Both the position numbers and the translations under genes were made by a program. Positions 44,802-54,555 of a DNA stretch of 64,000 nt are shown here, piece after piece. Under the pieces are notes generated by a model, which was not told the origin of the DNA, did no database searches, and was given only the letters and a program-made list of their open reading frames with translations. Source of the stretch: Heyndrickxia shackletonii (lineage in GTDB: Bacteria; Bacillota; Bacilli; Bacillales; Bacillaceae_C); the NCBI RefSeq assembly GCF_001420715.1, contig NZ_LJJC01000004.1, forward strand, positions 2,279,908-2,343,907, written 5' to 3'. Positions within the stretch are counted from its first letter, which is position 1, and each line of letters starts with the position of its first letter.

Positions 44802-45401
44802 ATGATTTATGCACTCATACTAATTCTTGCCTACCTACTAGGTTCAATTCCTTCAGGATTAATTGTAGGAAAACTTTTTTACGGAATAGATATTCGTGAA
44901 CATGGGAGCGGGAATCTTGGAGCAACCAATACTTTCCGGACGTTAGGTAAAAAGGCGGGTATTGCTGTTACTGTTGCAGATATTCTAAAAGGTACATTAG
45001 CTACCTGCCTTCCTCTTATTTTTGGAGTATCAGCAGGTTTTCACCCATTATTAGTCGGATTGGTTGCAGTGATTGGACATATCTTTCCAATCTTTGCAGG
45101 CTTTAGAGGTGGAAAAGCGGTGGCTACATCAGGCGGTGTTATCTTGGCTTACAGTCCTCTATTATTTTTATTAATTGTAATTGTTTTTCTCGTTAGCTTA
45201 AAAATAAGCAAATATGTATCGCTGTCCTCGATTATTTGTGGAGTATTTGCGATCATTTACGCTTTTATCGATATGTTGATTCGTCATGATTGGCCGTTCT
45301 TTGTTGTCATTTTTGCAATCGCATTTTTTGTCATCTATCGACATCGGGCGAACATCAAACGAATTAGAGAAAAAACAGAGCCAAAAGTAAAATGGATATA
45401 A
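44802..45401 (+). CDS. plsY: Acyl-phosphate:glycerol-3-phosphate acyltransferase
   Basis: A 199-aa integral membrane enzyme that transfers an acyl group from acyl-phosphate to glycerol-3-phosphate, the first step of phospholipid synthesis in Gram-positives. The three cytoplasmic motifs are visible: [20 protein letters not shown] (motif 1, about 14-33) with [23 protein letters not shown] (motif 2 area), and [20 protein letters not shown] (motif 3, about 95-114). It has five predicted helices. Like yneS in Bacillus subtilis, it lies near parE-parC. A perfect terminator follows. Confidence 0.97.
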   Translation: MIYALILILAYLLGSIPSGLIVGKLFYGIDIREHGSGNLGATNTFRTLGKKAGIAVTVADILKGTLATCLPLIFGVSAGFHPLLVGLVAVIGHIFPIFAGFRGGKAVATSGGVILAYSPLLFLLIVIVFLVSLKISKYVSLSSIICGVFAIIYAFIDMLIRHDWPFFVVIFAIAFFVIYRHRANIKRIREKTEPKVKWI

Positions 45402-45417
45402 ATGGTCATAAGTAGAG

Positions 45418-45456
45418 AAGCGTCCTAATATAGATGATTAGGACGCTTTTTTATTT
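45418..45456 (+). terminator. Terminator of plsY
   Basis: A perfect 11-bp stem AAGCGTCCTAA (45418-45428) with TTAGGACGCTT (45438-45448), then TTTTATTT. Confidence 0.95.
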
Positions 45457-45514
45457 AAAGGAGGAAAGTATAAAATTTTTCAACATCTAAATAATTTAAC
45501 AAGTTAAATTTTGT

Positions 45515-45642
45515 CTAGCGTAAGCAGATATCGACTAGTGGATTTCTTGTCTCCTCCCTACGATAAGTCAACATCAGCTTGTGAACTACCTCACTGTGTT
45601 TCCTTTATCTCGAGGTGAGCGACTACGAAATCCGTACGCTAG
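45515..45642. repeat. Structured intergenic repeat, copy B
   Basis: A non-coding element of about 128 nt with three nested stems: CTAGCGTA (45515-45522) with TACGCTAG (45635-45642); GGATTTC (45540-45546) with GAAATCC (45627-45633); and CTCAC (45590-45594) with GTGAG (45615-45619), loop core TGTGTTTCCTT. Copy A at 3339-3436 keeps the two inner stems with different bases. It lies between plsY and the CapA gene and ends with GCTTGCGCTTTTCT, a tail typical of this repeat class as I recall it. Confidence 0.7.
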
Positions 45643-45767
45643 TGCTGCGGGCTTGCGCTTTTCTGTAATCTTTTAAACTTTCTACAAATTTCGCATAAAA
45701 CCTCCACTAATATACATTGGTATAGTAAGATAGCAGTATAGATATAAAAGTAAAGGCTGGTTATGGG

Positions 45768-46916
45768 ATGAGGGGAAAACATAAGGTTGCAGGTATATTA
45801 TTGCTATGTTTGCTTGTTGCTATAGGGGTATTATTCTTTATACAATTCGATAATTGGAAACAAGCAGTGTCTAAAAAAACATTTACAGTCGCAACAAACA
45901 CGACAAGAACATTAAGTGTAAAAACAAAGGAGTTCCATTCAAGTGCTGTAATTGGTGGAATTGGGGATGTACTTATTCATGACTGGGTGTATGAAGATGC
46001 AAAAACCAAGTACGGGTATGATTTTAAACCGATTTTTCAAAATGTTAAAGCTATAATGAAAAAACCTGATTTATTGATTGCCAATCAAGAATCGACCCCA
46101 GGCGGAGCGCAATTAGGTGTTTCCAGCTATCCGTGCTTTAACAGCCCGTATGAAATTGTGGATGCTATTATGGATGCTGGTGTTGATTTTGTTACAACCG
46201 CAAATAATCATGTTCTCGATAAGGGCGAGAAAGGATTGTTAAGTGCCCTTACCTACTATGATAAAGTACATTTGCCGCATGTTGGGACGTTTAAAAGCAA
46301 AGAGGATCAAGAAACGCTAAGAATTGAAAATGTTAATGGCATTAAAATTGCCATTCTCTCTTATACCTACGGAACGAATGGAATTCCAATACCAGAGGGT
46401 AAAGATTATCTGGTTAATATGATAGATAAAGATAAGATTTTGGCTGAGCTAAAAAGAGCACGTGCACAAGCAGATGTTGTTGTTTTAGGTATGCATTGGG
46501 GGATTGAATATCAACGCCAACCTAATGAAGAACAACAGCAACTAGCAAAGCTTTTTACAGATGGCGGTGCAGATATCATTCTTGGCAGTCATCCTCATGT
46601 CTTGCAGCCAATCCAAAAGTTTCATACAAAGGATGGACGTGATGCGATTGTTATATACTCGCTCGGGAACTTTATTTCTGGACAAATGTGGGATTACAAA
46701 GATATCGGCGGTATGTTTGAAGTGAAGGTTACAAAAGATGTAACCACCAATGGAAACAACATTAAATTAGAGGATATGCAATTCTACCCTACGTTTGTGT
46801 ATAATCATAAATTTAAAAATTACCAATTGTATCCATTGCAAGAAGCCTATGCCAAAGGGATGGCAGATCACTCCTATAAAGAGATAATGGAGCACATGAT
46901 GGGCGGTATTAAATAA
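45768..46916 (+). CDS. CapA-like metallophosphoesterase-fold protein
   Basis: A 382-aa protein with an N-terminal membrane anchor (about 7-25) and an external CapA/PgsA domain. Motifs are IGGIGDVLIHDWVYEDAKTK (about 61-80), the second-site NQESTPGGAQLGVSSYPCFN, TTANNHVLDKGEKGLLSALT, VLGMHWGIEYQ and GSHPHVLQPIQ, i.e. the His/Asp/Asn ligands of this metal-dependent fold. CapA/PgsA members help make or export poly-gamma-glutamate; the other cap/pgs genes are absent, so this is a stand-alone member with a less certain role. Only a weak ribosome-binding site is seen. Confidence 0.85.
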   Translation: MRGKHKVAGILLLCLLVAIGVLFFIQFDNWKQAVSKKTFTVATNTTRTLSVKTKEFHSSAVIGGIGDVLIHDWVYEDAKTKYGYDFKPIFQNVKAIMKKPDLLIANQESTPGGAQLGVSSYPCFNSPYEIVDAIMDAGVDFVTTANNHVLDKGEKGLLSALTYYDKVHLPHVGTFKSKEDQETLRIENVNGIKIAILSYTYGTNGIPIPEGKDYLVNMIDKDKILAELKRARAQADVVVLGMHWGIEYQRQPNEEQQQLAKLFTDGGADIILGSHPHVLQPIQKFHTKDGRDAIVIYSLGNFISGQMWDYKDIGGMFEVKVTKDVTTNGNNIKLEDMQFYPTFVYNHKFKNYQLYPLQEAYAKGMADHSYKEIMEHMMGGIK

Positions 46917-46922
46917 TGTAGA

Positions 46923-46977
46923 AAAAGAGCTTATTATTCTAGGTGAGAAAACTATAGAATAAGCTCTTTTCTTTATT
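46923..46977 (+). terminator. Terminator of the CapA-like gene
   Basis: AAAAGAGCTT plus ATTCTA (46923-46941, 3-nt bulge) pairs with TAGAAT plus AAGCTCTTTT (46955-46970). Confidence 0.8.
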
Positions 46978-47034
46978 TAGAAATAGGAAAATATTTATCT
47001 ATAATATAAATTATTTATCATGTATAGTTTGTTT

Positions 47035-48696
47035 CTATTTTAATTCTGCTGCAATAGCTCGGCCAGCAACCCTTCCGCTAAAGAGGCATCCTCCTAAAAA
47101 TGTACCTTCTAAAGCACGATAACCATGTACGCCTCCTCCTCCGAATCCCGACACCTCTCCTGCGGCATAAAGACCGGGAACTGGATTACCCAACGAATCA
47201 AGAACTTTTGCTGATAAATCGGTTTGCAGTCCTCCCAATGTCTTTCGACTAATAATATTCAGTTTAACTGCTATAAGAGGTCCGTTTTTAGGATCCAGTA
47301 TTTTGTGTGGTTTGGCCACACGAATTAATTTATCCCCAAGATATTTGCGTGCACCACGAATAGCCGTTATTTGCAGGTCCTTTGTAAAAGGGTTCTCGAT
47401 TTCGCGATCGCGTGCTTGAATTTGCTTTTCAATTTCCTTTAATTGAAGAAGCTTTTTATCTGTCAGGTTGTTCATTCCCTCTACAAGATCAGCTAATGTA
47501 TTTGCAATAACAAAATCTTCCCCTTTATCCATAAAAGCTTGGACAGGTGCAGAAGCGCCAGGTAATGCTCTTTCTAATACCTGTTTAATACTTTTCCCTG
47601 TTAAATCTGGATTTTGCTAGGAACCTGATAAGGCAAATTCCCGTTCAATAATTTTTTGTGTCAGGATAAACCATGAATAGCTATATCCGGTTTTTTGAAT
47701 AGCTTCCAATGTTCCAAGAGTATCGAAACCAGGAAAATTAGGAGCGGGAAATCTCCTTCCCTTTGCGTCTAACCAAATGGAAGATGGGCCGGGAAGAATA
47801 CGGATCCCATGAAGATTCCAAACAGGATTCCAATTTTTTATTCCTTCCGTATAGTGCCACATCCGATCTCGATTTACGATACGTCCTCCAGCATCTTCTG
47901 TTATCGCAAGCATTCTTCCATCGACATGCGCAGGCACACCAGAAAGCATTTGCCTCGGTGGTGTTCCAAGTCGACTTGGCCAATTTTTCCGGATTAAATC
48001 ATGATTTGCACCTATTCCACCACTTGTCACCGCAACAATGGTTGCTTTAAATTCAAATTCCCCTATTATTTCACGAGAACTTGCTTCTCCGCGAGATACA
48101 GTGCTTGGTTCTAAAATAGACCCACTTACCCCTTCTACAGCACCATTTCTTGTTAATAGACGGTCTACACGATGTCTGGACCGATATTCAATCAATCCAT
48201 TTTTTATATGTTCTCTCAGCTTTCGTTCAAAAGGCGCTACGATGCCAGGGCCAGTTCCCCATACGATATGGAATCTTGGTACGGAATTTCCGTGTCCATC
48301 AGCAAGATAGCCACCTCGTTCTGCCCATCCGACAACAGGGAAAAATCTTACTCCCATATTATGAAGCCACTCACGCTTCTCACCAGCAGCAAACTCAACA
48401 TACGCCCTCGCCCATTTTTTTCCCCAAATATCTTCATCTTCTTCTCTGTCAAACCCTGCTGTTCCAAGCCAGTCCTGCCAAGCCAATTCTGTCGAATCCT
48501 TAATACCCATCCTTCGTTGTTCAGGGGAGTTTACTAAAAATAAACCGCCAAACGACCACCATGCCTGTCCGCCTAGTGAGCTTTCGGGCTCCTGATCAAG
48601 AAGGAGGACCTTTATTCCGGAATCGGCAATTTCCGTTGCAGTAACTAAACCTGCTAAACCAGCCCCAACAACAATAACGTCGTAGTCCACAAGCAT
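47035..48696 (-). pseudogene. FAD-dependent (KsdD/fumarate-reductase-type) flavoprotein interrupted by an amber codon
   Basis: One reading frame of 554 codons (553 positions plus final stop) with a single TAG at 47617-47619 (codon 360). Before it: FAD motif DVIVVGAGLAGLVTATEIAD (about 6-25), SLGGQAWWSFGGLF, and a long catalytic part. Immediately after it the frame continues QNPDLTGKSIKQVLERALPG and ends with the typical GLYAAGEVSGFGGGGVHGYR and GCLFSGRVAGRAIAAEL. GAG or CAG to TAG is the simplest cause. The family (KsdD-like FAD-binding dehydrogenases, 3-ketosteroid dehydrogenase relatives) needs both halves for FAD binding. Function depends on amber suppression, which is not expected. Confidence 0.85.
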
Positions 48697-48935
48697 CCCC
48701 CATTGCTTTATAAAGTATTTACAGTAGTTTTTACATTAAGTATATATATGCTTGCATTCAAACTCAATGTATTAAGAACATTTAGAAGTATTTAAATAGT
48801 TCCTCAAAGTCTAATTGTTTTCTTCATCGATGCTTCTTTGATAAAATAAGGAAAGTTCAATATTATTTGATGAAAATAGTCTGTGTGTGCTGGAAGTATA
48901 CTAAATATGCTTGTTTTCTTTAGGAGGTTTGGAAT

Positions 48936-49229
48936 ATGCAAATTTTTGTTTCCGATGATGCGGTAAAGTGGTTTCAAGATGAAATGGATATAGAAGCAGG
49001 AGATTCCATTCGTTTCTTTGTTAAATATGGAGGTTCTACCGCTGTGCAAGAAGGTTTTTCACTCGGTTTAATGAAAGAGGAAGCGGAAGATCCTGTCGTT
49101 ACTACAACAAAAAACGGTATATTATTTTTTATTGAGGAAAGAGATGTATGGTATTTTGATGGTCATGATTTACATGTTGGATATAATTCTGGACTAGACG
49201 AACCAGTATTCGAGTATAAAAAAGGGTAA
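48936..49229 (+). CDS. yneR: HesB/IscA-like protein YneR
   Basis: A 97-aa protein with the HesB/YadR/IscA-type fold. It begins MQIFVSDDAVKWFQDEMDIE, has DSIRFFVKYGGSTAVQEGFS and ends with LHVGYNSGLDEPVFEYKK. The usual cluster-binding cysteines of A-type carriers are absent, as in Bacillus YneR, so iron-sulphur assembly cannot be assumed. It is transcribed rightwards, against yneQ-yneP. GGAGGTTTGG precedes the start. Location next to yneQ/yneP supports the name. Confidence 0.88.
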   Translation: MQIFVSDDAVKWFQDEMDIEAGDSIRFFVKYGGSTAVQEGFSLGLMKEEAEDPVVTTTKNGILFFIEERDVWYFDGHDLHVGYNSGLDEPVFEYKKG

Positions 49230-49236
49230 TAAAATT

Positions 49237-49275
49237 CCTCCATCCGAAATATTCGGTATGGAGGTTTTGTATTTT
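49237..49275. terminator. Terminator between yneR and yneQ
   Basis: CCTCCAT plus CCGAA (49237-49248) pairs with TTCGG plus ATGGAGG (49252-49264) with one bulge, between convergent genes. Confidence 0.85.
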
Positions 49276-49582
49276 ATAGGTATTTAATATGTTTATTTAT
49301 TATTCCTTCCGATTCCAAAATTTCTTTTTGCCTTGTTCCAAGTAAATCGTAGTGGGAATACCCATCTTTACGATGATGGATCCATTCCTTTTTTAACCCG
49401 TACTTGGCACCCCATTTCTGAAGCTTATGTAAATCATTGCATCCTACCTTGGTTACGGATCTTGCCTCTGGAAAGCGGTCATCTAGCCAATAATGGGTTA
49501 AAAAAGCGATTTCTCCGCGATCAATTGATTTTTTCCAGGTTCTAAGTTCATCTTTAGTTATTCCAAATGCCACTAGATCCAC
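49274..49582 (-). CDS. yneQ: YneQ-like protein
   Basis: A 102-aa soluble protein of unknown function, with FGITKDELRTWKKSIDRGEI (about 6-25) and FLTHYWLDDRFPEARSVTKV, features I remember from Bacillus YneQ. The start lies 3 nt after the yneP stop region, so the pair is coupled. Start GTG/ATG choice follows the available open frame. The gene order yneR-yneQ-yneP supports the assignment. Confidence 0.8.
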   Translation of the reverse strand: MDLVAFGITKDELRTWKKSIDRGEIAFLTHYWLDDRFPEARSVTKVGCNDLHKLQKWGAKYGLKKEWIHHRKDGYSHYDLLGTRQKEILESEGIINKHIKYL

Positions 49583-49585
49583 ACC

Positions 49586-50008
49586 TTACTCTGTCTTTTT
49601 TGCTTTTTCGTATGCTTCATGCCAGTCTGGGAATATTTTTCTAATAGAAATCGGTCGGAATGATTCTTTTCTCACACAGGCATGTTTCGAGTAGGAGGTA
49701 ACCGATAGTTCTCCATTTTCTTTATAAATTTCATAGCCATATGTAATACGGATCCCATCATATTCTTCTATCCAGGTTTTGATTGTTGCCATTTCTCCGT
49801 ATAGGACAGGTTTTTTATAGGAAATTTCGATATCGATTACTGGAGAGAGAATGCCCTCCACCTCCATATCAGCGTATTTAAAGCCGAGATCTTCTACCAA
49901 TTGTGTACGTCCTAATTCCATCCAAACTAAATAATTTGCATGATATACAATACCCATTTGATCTGTTTCGGCGTATCTTACTTCAATCTTTTTATCAGAT
50001 ATTAACAT
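49586..50008 (-). CDS. yneP: Acyl-CoA thioesterase (4-hydroxybenzoyl-CoA thioesterase type), YneP
   Basis: A 140-aa hot-dog-fold thioesterase hydrolysing acyl-CoA. The N-terminus KKIEVRYAETDQMGIVYHAN (about 6-25) carries the conserved Asp/Tyr/His catalytic region of the YbgC/4HBT class, followed by YLVWMELGRTQLVEDLGFKY. The natural acyl chain is unknown. AGGTGAACT precedes the start. It is the upstream gene of the yneP-yneQ operon; tlp lies upstream in the same direction, separated by a terminator. Confidence 0.92.
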   Translation of the reverse strand: MLISDKKIEVRYAETDQMGIVYHANYLVWMELGRTQLVEDLGFKYADMEVEGILSPVIDIEISYKKPVLYGEMATIKTWIEEYDGIRITYGYEIYKENGELSVTSYSKHACVRKESFRPISIRKIFPDWHEAYEKAKKTE

Positions 50009-50180
50009 TTAGTTCACCTCAAGTAAAAATAACTAGTACCATCATTGTATCATGCAATTTAAACTTCGAAAAATAAAAGAATTTAACCAAGAACAAATCT
50101 TCCAGGCTCTATAGCTAGTCGCGACATTTTTTTGAAAGTTCTCGACCGGATTTCATTTTATCATTTGATTCCCAATAAAT

Positions 50181-50201
50181 AAGCCGGCATTTAGCCGGCT
50201 T
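50181..50201 (-). terminator. Terminator of tlp
   Basis: A perfect stem AAGCCGGC (50181-50188) with GCCGGCTT (50194-50201); on the leftward strand TATTTATT follows. Confidence 0.9.
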
Positions 50202-50211
50202 TGTCAATACA

Positions 50212-50445
50212 TTATTGATTATTGTTTTCTTGAGCATGTGCTTCGTCTTTAATTTCACTGCGCATCGCATCAATGCTTTCACGGCGGCGTTCATTCTTTG
50301 CCTCAATTTGTGCTCGCTGTTCACCGTCAGCAAATTCAGCGGTTGCTTCTGCTTTTTCCATATTTTCAATAGTGTTTTGCACCATGTCTTGAAGCTTCTC
50401 TACGTTATCGCTGCGGTCATCTGGTTTCGGTTTGTTCCATGCCAT
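50212..50445 (-). CDS. tlp: Small acid-soluble spore protein Tlp
   Basis: A 77-aa hydrophilic spore protein: [20 protein letters not shown] at the N-terminus, then helical, glutamate/alanine-rich sequence ending ENNNQ. It matches the thioredoxin-like protein Tlp of Bacillus, made in the forespore under SigG in known cases. ATG 50443-50445 follows AAGGAGG; the open frame extends 12 codons upstream but is rejected. It is next to sspN, the partner known from Bacillus subtilis (sspN-tlp operon). Confidence 0.95.
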   Translation of the reverse strand: MAWNKPKPDDRSDNVEKLQDMVQNTIENMEKAEATAEFADGEQRAQIEAKNERRRESIDAMRSEIKDEAHAQENNNQ

Positions 50446-50540
50446 TCGCTTATTCCTCCTTGAAGAAAATAAGTGCACCAATTACTCGGTACATCATTAG
50501 TGTAACTAGATATGAAAAAAGAATTGATGGAAATTAGTGT

Positions 50541-50684
50541 TTACTCACCCTTCGTTTGCATTACTTGTGCATGTTCACCAGATTGATCCTGCATCTTCTT
50601 TCCCTTGTTGCCTCCTGCGGATCGCTGTTGTGTTCCAATATGGTTAGGTACATAATCCTGTGGTTTTCTTTTTGGGTTGCTCAA
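50541..50684 (-). CDS. sspN: Small acid-soluble spore protein SspN
   Basis: A 47-aa protein starting at TTG (50682-50684) behind [26 protein letters not shown], then [20 protein letters not shown]. It matches the SspN pattern (SHLGT, GEKMHDTSG and MQTKGE in Bacillus subtilis as I recall). It is minor spore-core protein, followed 95 nt later by tlp in the same direction, as in the known sspN-tlp operon. Too short for standard ORF length cut-offs. Confidence 0.93.
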   Translation of the reverse strand: MSNPKRKPQDYVPNHIGTQQRSAGGNKGKKMQDQSGEHAQVMQTKGE

Positions 50685-50739
50685 TGAAAAATTCCCTCCT
50701 TTTCTGTTAGTTTTTCCGAAAAGTCAGGGAATATGTGGT

Positions 50740-50874
50740 CTATTCAGCTTTCTTTATCATTCGTTTCTGTTCTAATTTTTCTTCAATACGATCCATTGCA
50801 TCCCGATCTTTCAGAAGTTCTTGTTTATTCTCCATTACTAAATCTATAAACGATTTTTTCATTGATTTTCTCAT
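50740..50874 (-). CDS. fbpB: FbpB-family small basic protein
   Basis: A 44-aa basic protein, ATG at 50872-50874 behind AAAGGAG: MRKSMKKSFIDLVMENKQEL then LKDRDAMDRIEEKLEQKRMI. This fits the FbpB family (small basic proteins with 'SF..L...NK.ELL.D..AM..IE'), which in Bacillus subtilis helps iron-sparing repression with the FsrA small RNA. No clear Fur box could be identified upstream. It lies between sspN and yneN, all leftward. Confidence 0.82.
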   Translation of the reverse strand: MRKSMKKSFIDLVMENKQELLKDRDAMDRIEEKLEQKRMIKKAE

Positions 50875-50978
50875 TTGCAAGTCTCCTTTGGCAATTTTAC
50901 TTTTTTCTACTTTTTAGTATGGTCAGTTATTTGCATAATTATAATATTTTTAGAACATTTTGCCCCTTTAAAAGAAAA

Positions 50979-50998
50979 AACACCTCCTAAAAGGTGTT
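50979..50998 (-). terminator. Terminator of yneN
   Basis: On the leftward strand AACACCT pairs with AGGTGTT (50979-50998), followed by TTTTTC. It overlaps the yneN stop region. Confidence 0.8.
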
Positions 50999-51588
50999 CA
51001 TTTCGTTAAAATATGTTTTAAATGGTTATAAGTTACTGCCCCAATTTGTTTGTTCATAATCATACCTTTTTCATCGATAACGTAGGTAGTGGGAATTGGT
51101 TGTATTTCATATTGATTACTTATAGTTTCTTTATTATCCATAATAATTGGATACGTAATGTCATACTTTTTCATAAAGTCCATCACTTGGGCTTTCGAAC
51201 TTTCAATATTAATACCAATCAATTCTACATCTGAGTGATGTTCATTATAAAACTTTACTAGCTCTGGAAGTTCCTCTTTACAAGGCGGACACCACGCTGC
51301 CCAAAAATTTAAGATGACCTTTTTTCCTTTAAAAGCGGATAGATCAATGCTCTTCCCGTTTAACGCGACTGCTTTTATATTAGGAGCTTTTTGGCCAATA
51401 GACAAGCCTATACTTGAAATATCGGCTTCTTGAACATCTTGCTTCTTTCCCGTATTGATATTTTCATTTCTAGAAAGGTTCTCCTTGGTCTTATAATCCA
51501 TAATATGTGTATTTTGTTCGACTGCTTGTACAACAAATACTCCTCCCAAAAAAAGAAGGATTGTTAGCGCAATTATTTTTCGTCCCAT
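50998..51588 (-). CDS. yneN: Membrane-anchored thioredoxin-like thiol-disulfide oxidoreductase (YneN/ResA type)
   Basis: A 196-aa TlpA/ResA-like protein. An N-terminal anchor (about 5-22: IALTILLFLGGVFVVQAV) places the catalytic domain outside the membrane. The thioredoxin-fold begins SIGLSIGQKAPNIKAVALNG (about 60-79) and has the redox motif WAAWCPPCKEELPELVKFY, then PIPTTYVIDEKGMI with the cis-proline. It may reduce disulfides in exported proteins. Located between fbpB and citB, matching the place of yneN in Bacillus subtilis. Confidence 0.9.
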   Translation of the reverse strand: MGRKIIALTILLFLGGVFVVQAVEQNTHIMDYKTKENLSRNENINTGKKQDVQEADISSIGLSIGQKAPNIKAVALNGKSIDLSAFKGKKVILNFWAAWCPPCKEELPELVKFYNEHHSDVELIGINIESSKAQVMDFMKKYDITYPIIMDNKETISNQYEIQPIPTTYVIDEKGMIMNKQIGAVTYNHLKHILTK

Positions 51589-51661
51589 TTCCTTCCTCCA
51601 AAAAAATATCTGATATATGGGTTATTGTATGTAATCATATATTTTTTAGAAGAAGAAAAAA

Positions 51662-51692
51662 AACACATCCCGTAAAAACGAGATGTGTTCCT
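51662..51692 (-). terminator. Terminator of citB
   Basis: AACACATC (51662-51669) pairs with GATGTGTT (51682-51689), with CCGT/ACG pairing inside; on the leftward strand TTTTTTTTC follows. Confidence 0.85.
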
Positions 51693-51700
51693 TTATGACA

Positions 51701-54412
51701 TTACGCTTGTAATTTATCACGAAGTACCATTTGTAAAATACCACCATGACGATAGTAATCAATTTCCACTTCAGAGTCGAAACGTACTAATACTTCGAAT
51801 TGCTTTTTATTACCAGCTTCATCAGTAGCTGTTACAGTAAGGATATCACGTGGTTTTACATTTTCATCCACTTGAACATCAATTACTTCTTTTCCTGTTA
51901 AGCCAAGAGTTTCAGCGTTTTCACCTTTCTTGAATTGAAGTGGAAGAACACCCATCAATACAAGGTTTGAACGGTGAATACGTTCGAAGCTTTCCGCAAT
52001 AACAGTCTTAATACCTAATAAGTTAGTACCTTTTGCTGCCCAGTCACGAGAAGATCCCATACCGTAATCTTTACCAGCAAGTACTACTAATCCAGTTCCA
52101 TCTTCTTTGTACTTCATGCATGCATCATAGATAGATGTCACTTCGTTTGTTGGCCAGTAAGTAGCATAGCCACCTTCTGTTCCAGGAGCAATTTGGTTAC
52201 GGATACGGATGTTTGCAAATGTACCGCGCATCATTACATCATGGTTACCACGACGTGAACCGTAAGAGTTGAATTCACGTGGTTCAACACCGCGTTCGCG
52301 TAAATATTTACCTGCTGGTGTATCTTTACCGATTGCACCTGCTGGTGAAATATGGTCTGTTGTAACAGAGTCGCCAAACTTCGCAATTACACGTAAGCCA
52401 TTAAGTGGTTTCACTTCTTCTGGATCTGGAGATAGATTTTCAAAGAATGGTGGGTTTGCGATATAAGTTGACTCTTCATCCCAAGTATATAATGGATCAT
52501 TACTTGTTTTGATTTCGTTCCAACGTTTATTATCGTTGAATACATTTTCGTATTCTTTACGGAATAATTCTGGCGTTACAGTTTCTTTTACTGCTGCATT
52601 TACTTCTTCTGTTGATGGCCAGATATCTTTCATAAATACATCGTTGCCATCTTTATCTTTTCCGATAGGGTCGTTTACTAGATCGATATCAACAGTACCA
52701 GCTAATGCATAAGCAACAACAAGTGGTGGTGAAGCTAAGTAGTTAGCTTTTACTAATGGATGAATACGACCTTCAAAGTTACGGTTACCAGAAAGTACAG
52801 AAGTTACAAGTAAATCACTTTCAGAAATTGCTTTTTCAATTTCGTCTTTTAAAGGACCAGAGTTACCGATACATGTAGTACATCCGTAACCTACTAGGTT
52901 GAATCCTAATTTGTCTAAGTATGTTTGTAAACCAGAGTCTCTTAGATACCCTGTAACAACTTTAGATCCTGGTGCCAATGAAGTTTTTACATATTTAGGA
53001 ACTTCTAAACCTTTTTCAACTGCTTTTTTCGCTACTAAACCAGCGCCAAGCATTACATAAGGGTTGGAAGTGTTTGTACAGCTTGTGATAGCGGCAATGG
53101 CAACAGCACCAGTTTTCATTGTTGCTTCGTCACCATTATCAAATTTAACCACTGCTTCTTTATTGATCTCAGAATCTTTTAAACCGAATCCTTGGTTACC
53201 TACAGGTGCAGTTAAAGCATCTTGGAATGCTTTTTGCATTTTGGATAACGGGATTAAATCTTGTGGACGTTTTGGACCAGAAAGATTTGCTTCGATTTCA
53301 GAAAGATTGATTTCAACTACATCAGTGTAAACTGGTTCTTCGTTTTCTGGTGTAAAGAACATATTGTTTTCTTGTAAATATTTTTCTACAAGTTTTACAT
53401 GTTCTTCAGGACGGCCAGTTAGACGAAGATATTCTAAAGATTCAGCATCAACTGGGAAGAAACCGCAAGTTGCACCATATTCAGGAGCCATGTTAGCAAT
53501 AGTTGCACGGTCAGCAAGTGGAAGTGTAGAAACACCAGGACCGAAGAATTCAACAAACTTACCAACAACGCCTTTTTGACGCAATACTTGAGTTACTTTC
53601 AATGCTAAGTCAGTTGCAGTAGCACCGTTTGGCATTTCGCCAGTTAATTTAACCCCGATTACTTCTGGAATTGGGAAGTATGAAGGTTGTCCAAGCATTC
53701 CAGCTTCTGCTTCAATACCACCTACACCCCAGCCAAGAACACCGATACCGTTGATCATCGTTGTATGAGAGTCAGTACCAACTAATGTATCAGGGAATGT
53801 TTCGAATTCACCTTCAGCATTTTCGATAGCATGAACAACACTTGCTAAATACTCAAGGTTAACTTGGTGAACGATACCTGTTGCTGGTGGAACAGCACGA
53901 TAGTTATCAAATGCTTTTGTTGCCCAGCTTAAAAATTGATAACGCTCAGCATTACGTTCGAATTCAAAATCCATATTTGCATTTAATGCATCAGTAGTAC
54001 CGTATTTATCAACTTGTACAGAGTGGTCGATAACAAGATCTACTGGGATTTCTGGATTAATTTTATCAGGGTTTCCACCTAAGTCAGCCATTGCTTTACG
54101 AAGTGAAGCAAGGTCTACTACAGCAGGAACACCTGTGAAGTCTTGTAAGATTACACGAGAAGGCTTGAATGGCACTTCTGCATCTTTTACTTCTTCAGAT
54201 CCCCATTTTGCTAGGTTTTCAACATGTTCTTTTGTAATAACACGGCCATCTACTTGGCGAAGAACAGATTCTAATAATACTTTTACGGAATAAGGTAAGC
54301 GTGATACTTTTGCTATACCTGCTTCTTCAAGAGCTGCAAGACGATAAAAGTTATATCGTTTTCCTTCTAATTCAAAGGAAGTACGTGAATTAAATACGTC
54401 ATTTTTAGCCAC
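51701..54412 (-). CDS. citB: Aconitate hydratase AcnA
   Basis: A 903-aa cytosolic aconitase/IRP1-type enzyme that isomerises citrate and isocitrate in the TCA cycle and uses a [4Fe-4S] cluster. Cluster cysteines lie in [15 protein letters not shown] and [13 protein letters not shown]. Other marks are [35 protein letters not shown] and the substrate loop [20 protein letters not shown]. Gram-positive aconitases can also bind RNA. Codon use is biased, as expected for a highly expressed gene. A CcpC-like dyad (54556-54570) upstream predicts citrate-responsive control. A GGGGGAATC site precedes the ATG. Confidence 0.97.
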   Translation of the reverse strand: MAKNDVFNSRTSFELEGKRYNFYRLAALEEAGIAKVSRLPYSVKVLLESVLRQVDGRVITKEHVENLAKWGSEEVKDAEVPFKPSRVILQDFTGVPAVVDLASLRKAMADLGGNPDKINPEIPVDLVIDHSVQVDKYGTTDALNANMDFEFERNAERYQFLSWATKAFDNYRAVPPATGIVHQVNLEYLASVVHAIENAEGEFETFPDTLVGTDSHTTMINGIGVLGWGVGGIEAEAGMLGQPSYFPIPEVIGVKLTGEMPNGATATDLALKVTQVLRQKGVVGKFVEFFGPGVSTLPLADRATIANMAPEYGATCGFFPVDAESLEYLRLTGRPEEHVKLVEKYLQENNMFFTPENEEPVYTDVVEINLSEIEANLSGPKRPQDLIPLSKMQKAFQDALTAPVGNQGFGLKDSEINKEAVVKFDNGDEATMKTGAVAIAAITSCTNTSNPYVMLGAGLVAKKAVEKGLEVPKYVKTSLAPGSKVVTGYLRDSGLQTYLDKLGFNLVGYGCTTCIGNSGPLKDEIEKAISESDLLVTSVLSGNRNFEGRIHPLVKANYLASPPLVVAYALAGTVDIDLVNDPIGKDKDGNDVFMKDIWPSTEEVNAAVKETVTPELFRKEYENVFNDNKRWNEIKTSNDPLYTWDEESTYIANPPFFENLSPDPEEVKPLNGLRVIAKFGDSVTTDHISPAGAIGKDTPAGKYLRERGVEPREFNSYGSRRGNHDVMMRGTFANIRIRNQIAPGTEGGYATYWPTNEVTSIYDACMKYKEDGTGLVVLAGKDYGMGSSRDWAAKGTNLLGIKTVIAESFERIHRSNLVLMGVLPLQFKKGENAETLGLTGKEVIDVQVDENVKPRDILTVTATDEAGNKKQFEVLVRFDSEVEIDYYRHGGILQMVLRDKLQA

Positions 54413-54531
54413 CTGAGATTCCCCCTTCTTTTCAATAATGCATCTTAAATCGATAATTGGAAGAAAAGCTCGAATGTTGGTCTCTTACTTTTCGCACATT
54501 AACATCTTAATACAAGAAATTACATAAGTAA

Positions 54532-54547
54532 ATAACAAGAATGTTAT
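54532..54547. promoter_or_regulatory. Secondary dyad in the citB promoter region
   Basis: ATAAC (54532-54536), N6, GTTAT (54543-54547). It resembles the CcpC half-sites but with one extra spacer base. It lies 9 bp from the ATAA-N7-TTAT dyad, on the gene-proximal side. Confidence 0.4.
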
Positions 54548-54555
54548 TGTTTTTA

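Noticed and set aside
47617-47619. TAG in the flavoprotein as a recoded codon (pyrrolysine)
   Set aside because: Pyrrolysine systems are not expected in Bacillaceae and no pyl genes or downstream element are seen; a nonsense mutation is simpler.
50875-50997. Possible Fur box in front of fbpB
   Set aside because: ATAATTAT core is present but matches to TGATAATNATTATCA are too few outside it.
52269-53579. Antisense ORFs inside citB
   Set aside because: Shadows of a highly biased, conserved gene; no start signals.
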